In this document: piece by piece, positions 58,957-64,000 of the stretch
How the letters are laid out: the number at the start of each line of letters is the position of its first letter
How positions within the stretch are numbered: position 1 is the first letter of the stretch
Notes under the pieces: generated by a model
The model's database searches: none
The model's input: only the letters and a program-made list of their open reading frames with translations
Told to the model about the DNA's origin: nothing
Source: Microbulbifer halophilus
GTDB lineage: Bacteria > Pseudomonadota > Gammaproteobacteria > Pseudomonadales > Cellvibrionaceae
NCBI RefSeq assembly: GCF_026183675.1
Contig: NZ_JAPIVK010000003.1
Coordinates: forward strand, 130,407-194,406
Length of the DNA stretch: 64,000 bases
Direction of reading: 5' to 3'
Position numbers and translations under genes: made by a program

Positions 58957-60183
58957 TTATGCCACTCGAGGCCGTTCCATGCACCGCTCAATAAACGACA
59001 GCGCCACGGCACAGCCAATCAATCCCATGCCGACAACCAGCGGGATGCGTAAATCCCACCCGGTCATTACCCCGGCGGCAGCGGTGCCGGCGGAGCCAGC
59101 CGTGATCTTCATCGCCGCCACCCACAGGAACACCTGTCCGCGCCCTTTGGCCGGTGCATACTCCGTCCGCGCCGCCAGCGTGGCGGCAAAGAAAAACGCA
59201 TTGACGATCCCCGCCACCCAATAGGTCGCGATGGCGATGGACAAGGTCGGGCTGATCATCACCGCAAACAGCCCGCCCACGACACACAGGGCCAGGCCCG
59301 ACATCAGGTGATCCGGACTACCCCGCAATGGCTGCAGCATGACGCCTACTGATCCGGTGAGATTCCCGATCCCGTAAGCCGCCGTCATGGCCGCCGCGCT
59401 GGCGGCAGGGATACCGAGCAGGGCCGTCATGTGAACGGCGGTGATGGGCAGGGCCGCCATACTGAAGGCCACCAGCACAGTCATATACAAGGTGCGGCGC
59501 AGCGGGCCATCCTTTGCCATCAGTGCGATGGTGCTCCAGGCGCCCGGCACGCTGCGGATATCGCCGCCGTGCTCGGGGGCGCTGTAGGGCAGCCGCATGA
59601 CCAGCCAGGCGGCGCCGAAGGCCGCCACCGCCAGGCACAAAGCGGCCAGTCCCGGCGAGGCCCATGAGGAGACGGCGGCCACTACCGAGGGGCCGACCGT
59701 GCCGCCGATGCCGTAGGTGGCCACGTCCCAGCCCTGCGCGCGACGCTGGCTGTGCTGATCGCGGCCGGCGATCGCCGGCAATCGGCTGCTGATACCGCCC
59801 GTCAGCAATGGGCCGCAGCCGCCCGAAATCGAGAGCAGCAGGCCGGTGAGGACGGCCGGTGCCTGGCCGTAACTGATGACCGCTGCCGCCAGCGCGATCG
59901 AATAGAGGACGCAGGCGAAGGCGATGATCCTGCGGCCGTCGTCGGCCAGGTCGATGCGCCGTGCGACAAAGGGGCCGAGCAGGTGCGGCGCGGTGATGCA
60001 GGCACCCAGCAGGCCGGCCAGGCTACCGCCTCCGCCCTCCGTTGTGACCAGCAGTACGATGGCGACCACGGCGCCGCCATCGGCCGTGCGCGCCAATGCG
60101 GCGGCGATGATGTAGCGGGCCAGACCGGACCAGCCGGTGCTGTCCCGGCTCGCCGTATGCGCGGAAGCAACTTCCCGTTCCAA
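58957..60183 (-). CDS. MFS transporter
   Basis: 408-residue major facilitator protein with about 12 hydrophobic helices. Segments include RYIIAAALARTADGGAVVAIVLL, GLLGACITAPHLLGP with ARRIDLADDGRR in the loop, and a conserved-looking GIGGTVGPSVVAAVSSW. TTG 60183 is chosen since GGGAG lies upstream and the stop of a preceding small ORF is only 4 bases away; the open frame extends 126 bases higher. The substrate is unknown. Context (dapA-like aldolase and MocR regulator) suggests an amino acid, sugar acid or related small molecule, by inference only. Confidence 0.85.
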   Translation of the reverse strand: MEREVASAHTASRDSTGWSGLARYIIAAALARTADGGAVVAIVLLVTTEGGGGSLAGLLGACITAPHLLGPFVARRIDLADDGRRIIAFACVLYSIALAAAVISYGQAPAVLTGLLLSISGGCGPLLTGGISSRLPAIAGRDQHSQRRAQGWDVATYGIGGTVGPSVVAAVSSWASPGLAALCLAVAAFGAAWLVMRLPYSAPEHGGDIRSVPGAWSTIALMAKDGPLRRTLYMTVLVAFSMAALPITAVHMTALLGIPAASAAAMTAAYGIGNLTGSVGVMLQPLRGSPDHLMSGLALCVVGGLFAVMISPTLSIAIATYWVAGIVNAFFFAATLAARTEYAPAKGRGQVFLWVAAMKITAGSAGTAAAGVMTGWDLRIPLVVGMGLIGCAVALSFIERCMERPRVA

Positions 60184-60187
60184 CTGC

Positions 60188-60319
60188 TCACTCCCGGTCC
60201 GGCCAGGCGGCGCGAACGCCGCGAGTGGCCTCCGGGCAATGGGCGGGACAGCCACCTTGTGCCGCCAACAGCACATTATCCAGGGTGACGATACTAATCG
60301 CCTGCGCAACGCGGCTCAT
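60188..60319 (-). CDS. Putative 43-residue ORF overlapping the dapA-like stop (TGATG)
   Basis: Frame from ATG 60319 to TGA 60188. The ATG shares two bases with the TGA stop of the dapA-like gene, the classical coupling arrangement, and its own TGA ends 4 bases before the TTG of the MFS gene. The product is MSRVAQAISIVTLDNVLLAA followed by a Cys-containing part (GGCPAHCPE) and a basic end. It matches no family I know. The tight junctions on both sides favour real translation, perhaps to couple the genes; chance cannot be excluded. Confidence 0.4.
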   Translation of the reverse strand: MSRVAQAISIVTLDNVLLAAQGGCPAHCPEATRGVRAAWPDRE

Positions 60320-61212
60320 CAGGCCAGGTCCAGCTCGTCGAGCAGCGCCGCGAGCTGTTGCCGGTCGGCCCCCTCCAGCGTCTTGAGCGGCAGCGGCAGG
60401 GTGGGATGTTCAGCCAGCCCCCGCAGCTCCGCGGCGGCCGCGACGACACGCAGGCTGCCGCCATGCTGGTCGAACAGTGCCCACAGGGGGCGCAGCCGCT
60501 CGGACAGGCGCGTGGCTTCCTGCACATCGCCGGCCTGTGCGGCGCGGGTGATGGCCAGCGCCGCCCTGGGGAAGAGGCCGCCGATCACCGAGTACCAGAC
60601 CTCGCATCCGGCATTCAGCCCCGTGGCGGCGAGAGCATCACCGCTGACGCCGATCGTCACCTGCGGCGGGACCAGGGCGCGCAGGCGCTCGACACGCGCC
60701 CTGGCCGCCCGGGGTTCCACCGGAACGCCGGGAATCTTGATCGAGCGCACGTTCGGAAGCTGGGCGATCCGCTCGTGCAATTCATCGCTGAACTCGAAAT
60801 GCGTCGTGGTGGGGTTGTCGTACACGCACAGCGGCACGGACAGGGAGCGGGTCACGGTTTCGTAGAGGGCGAAGACTTCATCGGCGGAGAGCTTCTGGTA
60901 CGACATCGGCGCCAGCAGCACCCCGCTCGCCCCCGCTTTCTGCGCGTCTTCGGCCAGGGCCAGCACATCGCGCGTGCGCAGGGCGCCGATGCCGATAATC
61001 ACCGGCACCTCGCCGGCATGCTTCACCGCCAGTTGCGCGGTGCGCATACGCTCGGCCCGCGTGAGATAGGCATAGCTGCCGGTCGATCCCAGGGCGCCGA
61101 TGGAATCGACACCGGCGTCTGCCAGGCGCTCGACCAGCCGCACGAACGCCGCCTCGTCGATGCCGCTCTGGTTCATGGGGGTCAGGGGAAATGCGCTGAG
61201 ACCGGAAAACAT
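60319..61212 (-). CDS. DapA/NanA-superfamily aldolase (dihydrodipicolinate synthase-like)
   Basis: 297-residue class I aldolase-type TIM barrel. Motifs are GSTGSYAYLT near 43 (carboxylate-binding loop), CVYDNPTTT near 132 (Tyr with the YxNP-type motif) and SIKIPG near 160 (Schiff-base Lys). Substrate-binding residues differ from true DapA, so lysine synthesis is unlikely; catabolic roles in this family include sugar-acid, hydroxyproline and sialic acid breakdown. ATG 61212 with GAGG upstream is chosen. It is divergent from the MocR-type gene and heads an operon with a small ORF, an MFS gene and a pirin fragment. Confidence 0.88.
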   Translation of the reverse strand: MFSGLSAFPLTPMNQSGIDEAAFVRLVERLADAGVDSIGALGSTGSYAYLTRAERMRTAQLAVKHAGEVPVIIGIGALRTRDVLALAEDAQKAGASGVLLAPMSYQKLSADEVFALYETVTRSLSVPLCVYDNPTTTHFEFSDELHERIAQLPNVRSIKIPGVPVEPRAARARVERLRALVPPQVTIGVSGDALAATGLNAGCEVWYSVIGGLFPRAALAITRAAQAGDVQEATRLSERLRPLWALFDQHGGSLRVVAAAAELRGLAEHPTLPLPLKTLEGADRQQLAALLDELDLA

Positions 61213-61291
61213 GGTCGGTTGTCCTCGTATCAATAAAGGGAAGGCTGCTATTTCTCTTGCTCTGGGCCTAAGATAAAATTGTCACGGGACT

Positions 61292-61303
61292 CAATATATA
61301 TTG
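61292..61303. promoter_or_regulatory. Palindrome CAATATATATTG between MocR-type and dapA-like genes
   Basis: Perfect 12-base palindrome in the 104-base divergent gap, 14 bases before the MocR-type GTG. A candidate operator or part of the -10 region. Confidence 0.4.
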
Positions 61304-61316
61304 GCATAGGACAAAA

Positions 61317-62621
61317 GTGAAGATCACCGGTAAAACTGCCCTGGAAATCTCCGAATGCATCCGTGCAATGGTGCAGAGTGAAGACCTGTTGCCCGGCGAT
61401 TCTCTGCCGCCCGTGCGTGAGCTGGCGGAAACGCTCGGTGTGAACCGCAATACGGTCGCGGCGGCCTACAAGCGCCTGGCGAAAGCGGGCATCGCCGTCA
61501 CCCGGGGGCGCCTGGGCACCACCATCTGCGCGCCGCCCCGTGCAGGCGAGCAGGAGGGGCTGAGTAGCGGAACGGCATTGATCGACCTCGCCGATGGCAA
61601 CCCCGATCCCCAATGGCTGCCCGATCCGCAGGCGCTACTGGCCGAGTGCCTCCCCAGGCCGTTCCTGTATGGCGAGGACACGATCCTGCCCGAGCTGCGC
61701 CAGTTGGGGCACGATTGGCTCAAGCCGGATTGCCCGTCCGACCACCAGCTGGAACTGACCCACGGCGCCGTAGACGCCATTGAACGCCTGGCGACTGCAC
61801 ACCTGGTGCCCGGCGACAAAGTGGCCGTGGAAGACCCCTGCTTCCTGGGCACCATCAACGCGCTGCGCCTGGCCGGCATGCAGACGGTGGGTGTGGAAAT
61901 CGACGACGCGGGTATGCGCCCCGAGGCATTGGAGGCGGCCCTGGACCAGGGCGTGCAGGCGGTGCTGGTCACGCCGCGCGCGCACAACCCGACCGGCTGC
62001 AGCCTGTCCCGACGTCGCGCGGACGCCCTGAAGCGGATTCTGGCGGCGCATCCGAATGTGCTGGTCATCGTCGATGACCACTTTGCCCTGCTGGCCGAGA
62101 CGCCGTATCACTCCATCATCCCGGCCACAACGGCCCGCTGGGCGCTGATACGCTCCGTTTCCAAAGGTCTGGGGCCGGACCTGCGCCTCGCCTTCGTGGC
62201 CTGCGACCCGGCAACGGCGGAGCGGCTGCGAACCCGCCTAGCGCCCGGTATGACCTGGATCAGCCACATTCTCCAGGCGATCGTTGGCGCCTGCCTGGCT
62301 TCAAAGGATGTCCGCAAGCGACTCGACAAGGCGCGCAGCGAGTACGCGCGCCACCGCGAAGAGATGCGCACCGCCCTGCAGGCCCAGGGAATCGAAGTGC
62401 CGCCCGCCTCGGGTGGTTTCAATGTATGGCTGCCGCTACCCGGGGACGCGAAAGATGTGGCCTACGCACTCGCCAAGAAAGGCTGGCTGGTGCGGCTGGG
62501 CAGCGCTTTCGAGGTACAAGGCCAGGCCCGGGCGATCCGGGTTACGGTGTCTAGGCTGCAGGACGGCCAGGCGCAGCGTTTTGCCGAGGATCTGAAATCG
62601 TGCCTTGCTACCGGACCGTGA
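61317..62621 (+). CDS. MocR/PtsJ-type transcriptional regulator (GntR HTH fused to aminotransferase fold)
   Basis: 434-residue fusion. The GntR winged helix is at residues 1-75 (DSLPPVRELAETLGVNRNTVAAAYKRLAKAG) and closely follows E. coli PtsJ. A fold-type I aminotransferase domain follows, with AHNPTGCSLS (substrate/PLP Asn), VIVDDHF (PLP Asp) and SVSKGLGPDLRLAF containing the Schiff-base lysine. MocR proteins sense PLP or a PLP adduct and control vitamin B6, GABA or other amino-compound genes. Divergence from the dapA-like operon makes that its likely target. Start is GTG 61317 with AGG 6 bases upstream. Confidence 0.9.
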   Translation: MKITGKTALEISECIRAMVQSEDLLPGDSLPPVRELAETLGVNRNTVAAAYKRLAKAGIAVTRGRLGTTICAPPRAGEQEGLSSGTALIDLADGNPDPQWLPDPQALLAECLPRPFLYGEDTILPELRQLGHDWLKPDCPSDHQLELTHGAVDAIERLATAHLVPGDKVAVEDPCFLGTINALRLAGMQTVGVEIDDAGMRPEALEAALDQGVQAVLVTPRAHNPTGCSLSRRRADALKRILAAHPNVLVIVDDHFALLAETPYHSIIPATTARWALIRSVSKGLGPDLRLAFVACDPATAERLRTRLAPGMTWISHILQAIVGACLASKDVRKRLDKARSEYARHREEMRTALQAQGIEVPPASGGFNVWLPLPGDAKDVAYALAKKGWLVRLGSAFEVQGQARAIRVTVSRLQDGQAQRFAEDLKSCLATGP

Positions 62622-62733
62622 TGCTTGGGAGGGAGGGCCTGTCTGCGTCGGCTGTTACTGATGTTCGCTGTGAGGGGGGCTAGATCATACGGTGGGATCC
62701 GGATGCGGTGGATCGATTGACGTTCAGGTGGGG

Positions 62734-62771
62734 TCTGTCTGCGACAATTACAATTGTTGGGGTCAGACAGA
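62734..62771. repeat. TCTGTCTG...CAGACAGA inverted repeat, possible IS/REP remnant
   Basis: Arms TCTGTCTG (62734-62741) and CAGACAGA (62764-62771) around CAATTACAATTG. The GGGGTCAGACAG wording resembles ends of REP-associated IS200-like elements. The surrounding gap (62622-62918, 297 bases) has no gene; it marks the change from high-GC to AT-richer DNA. Confidence 0.45.
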
Positions 62772-62918
62772 GTTGAGTCACGCCGCGTGAAAAGAAGCCC
62801 CAAAACACCACGCGTTTTTAAATGACCCCACTGCGCTTCTTTGCCCATTCTACAAGAAAAATCGGCTTATCTTAGAGTCTTCTGATATGGAGCTGATCTA
62901 CCCTATTAATCATTACCG

Positions 62919-63506
62919 CTACCGCCAACCCATGCTGGTCAAGTCTTCCTCAAAAATCAGGCCCTCCAAATCATACTCCTGATACAACTCTTTGAATTTC
63001 TGATTACAGAACGGGGCCTGATAGAATTCATACTCCGATTTGAACAACAGCTTGTCTTCTATATCGCTATCATCAAACTTCAAGGCGGTGACAGTCATGG
63101 GCTCTCCGAACTCATCATCTTCACGAGAGCTGCTGTCGAGATCGACTTTTCCTTCTGTCATCAAGTGGAATAAATAGAAATCATGGCCTTCTACTTCCAC
63201 CGGCAAGAATTCACCGAACGGTTCCAGCATCAACTTGAAGTAAGCATGTGCACGACCAGAGAACAATAAGCCTGCGCCTTTCCAGACAGATACATCCGGA
63301 ATCTTTACAGACTGGGTACCCTCCATAGGGGCAAAGGTGGATTTCACGTCGCCCCATATGTCAATAAGCGGCGTGTTACCTGTGCTGGTCATCCGCTTGA
63401 TCTTACGGATTAGATCTGGCCTGCCCAACTGTTCGACGATTTTTATCGTATCAAGCTGTAGGGTTTGGTAGGAGTCGTAATCATTGACAAGTCTGTAGGC
63501 TTTCAT
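62919..63506 (-). CDS. Imm11-like (DUF1629) putative immunity protein
   Basis: 195-residue protein from ATG 63506: MKAYRLVNDYDSYQTLQLD, then PLIDIWGDV, SVKIPDVSVWKGAGLLFSGRAHAYFKLMLEPFGEFLPVEV and FCNQKFKELYQEYDLEGLIFEEDL. This order resembles Imm11/DUF1629 proteins linked to polymorphic toxin systems. No toxin or Rhs gene is visible inside the window. The gene is AT-richer than the core, which fits recent acquisition. A longer frame is open upstream but looks unlike the family. It is divergent from the gene at the window end. Confidence 0.7.
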   Translation of the reverse strand: MKAYRLVNDYDSYQTLQLDTIKIVEQLGRPDLIRKIKRMTSTGNTPLIDIWGDVKSTFAPMEGTQSVKIPDVSVWKGAGLLFSGRAHAYFKLMLEPFGEFLPVEVEGHDFYLFHLMTEGKVDLDSSSREDDEFGEPMTVTALKFDDSDIEDKLLFKSEYEFYQAPFCNQKFKELYQEYDLEGLIFEEDLTSMGWR

Positions 63507-63685
63507 GCAATCGGATTTCAGTTCGTATTTTTCTGTAGTGTCTACTGAAGCAGCTGAGTTCTTGACCTTATCCGAATGTTCGTTGAATACTGCGACAAAT
63601 TTAAGATAGGTCTGGATCAAGACTTGAGTAAGTTGTCGATTTGATCGATATTTCCGGCTTCACTTATGAAATGGAGCTGGGAAAC

Positions 63686-64000
63686 ATGGATAGAGCCTTA
63701 TCATTTAAGGAGCATAAGGACAAATATAGTAATTTACGTTCCGAGGTATACTCGGAAGTCCCAAAGGCAATAAATATGCCAGGGGTTACATTAACTCCTA
63801 TAAACATGATGGCTTTGGAGAAGTATAAACTATGGCCAAACAATTCAAGAGTTCCTCCAAATGGTGGTTGGGAGTGGGATTCATGGGTGGCGTACTATAG
63901 AAGAAAGTACCCTAAAAGGTTTGAGGCAGCCATATGGTTTGGCTCTATTCTATGCGGGCTTCTTTTGGGAAAAATGTCTGCCAAGAATGTACATGTGAGA
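63686..64000 (+). CDS. Unidentified protein, 3' partial at window end
   Basis: Open frame of 105 codons to the last base, no stop inside the window. ATG 63686 has GGAG 9 bases upstream; ATG 63671 is an in-frame alternative. Visible sequence runs MDRALSFKEHKDKYSNLRSE, a linker with INMMALEKYKLWPNN, then PPNGGWEWDSWVAYYRRKYPKRFEAAIWF and LCGLLLGKMSAKNVHVR. The last part resembles small GNAT-like proteins with a GWDWE...RFELALW...LCGLAIGK pattern as I remember them, but this is weak. AT-rich like its neighbour. Divergent from the Imm11-like gene. Confidence 0.6.
   Translation, partial: MDRALSFKEHKDKYSNLRSEVYSEVPKAINMPGVTLTPINMMALEKYKLWPNNSRVPPNGGWEWDSWVAYYRRKYPKRFEAAIWFGSILCGLLLGKMSAKNVHVR

Overview
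The window is chromosomal DNA of a high-GC gammaproteobacterium. From memory, gene order follows the Pseudomonas/Cellvibrionales pattern closely: mutM-rpmG-rpmB-radC-coaBC-algC-argB, slmA-pyrE-crc-rph-yicC, gmk-rpoZ-spoT-ridA, coaD-rsmD-ftsY-ftsE-ftsX-rpoH, yheS-algP-FKBP-rsd, and maeB-rpmE-priA-SPOR-hslV-hslU-DUF971. A Crc-type protein, an AlgP-like Lys/Ala protein and a membrane-anchored AlgC point to this group. The secreted subtilase with two C-terminal PPC domains and the many short palindromic repeats would fit a marine polymer degrader such as Microbulbifer, but that genus is a guess. No rRNA, tRNA, CRISPR array, complete insertion sequence or prophage was seen.

Layout. 1-2478: an epimerase-like gene cut by the window edge, a quinone-oxidoreductase-like gene and ridA. 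2802-6003: spoT, rpoZ and gmk (minus strand). 6270-10404: an inserted group (fatty-acid hydroxylase-like, DUF805 protein with a pilin-like tail, subtilase) that separates gmk from yicC. 10869-22832: core housekeeping block from yicC to mutM. 22961-24961: a tiny membrane ORF, a DsbB-like gene, an internally deleted amidohydrolase and a guanidinium-exporter-type SMR gene. 24974-33559: ggt, coaD, rsmD/ftsY, ftsEX, rpoH, DUF423 and trmB. 33685-41826: an OmpA-like barrel without its peptidoglycan domain, yheS, TIGR02444, algP, FKBP isomerase, rsd, lrgAB and dsbB. 41843-54580: acpH, gshA, maeB, rpmE, priA, SPOR protein, hslVU, DUF971 and an alkaline phosphatase.

54591-64000 is accessory. It holds doxX-gst with a divergent LysR gene; an ImmA/IrrE metallopeptidase paired with a two-TM protein; a DUF3592 protein; a dapA-like / 43-codon ORF / MFS / pirin-fragment operon facing a MocR-type regulator; and, in visibly AT-richer DNA, an Imm11-like gene and a gene running off the window.

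How the genes work together: the core supplies stringent response (spoT, rpoZ), nucleotide metabolism (gmk, pyrE), RNA processing (rph, yicC), CoA synthesis (coaBC, coaD), division and membrane targeting (ftsY, ftsEX, slmA, SPOR protein), heat-shock control and proteolysis (rpoH, hslVU), redox balance (gshA, ggt, two DsbB proteins) and DNA repair/restart (mutM, radC, priA). The main anomalies are a 174-bp MITE-like element with apparent 8-bp target duplication where argS would be expected, absence of dut between coaBC and algC, several dispersed repeat families (one supplies the ribosome-binding region of mutM, another carries the algC stop codon), and the MocR-facing operon.
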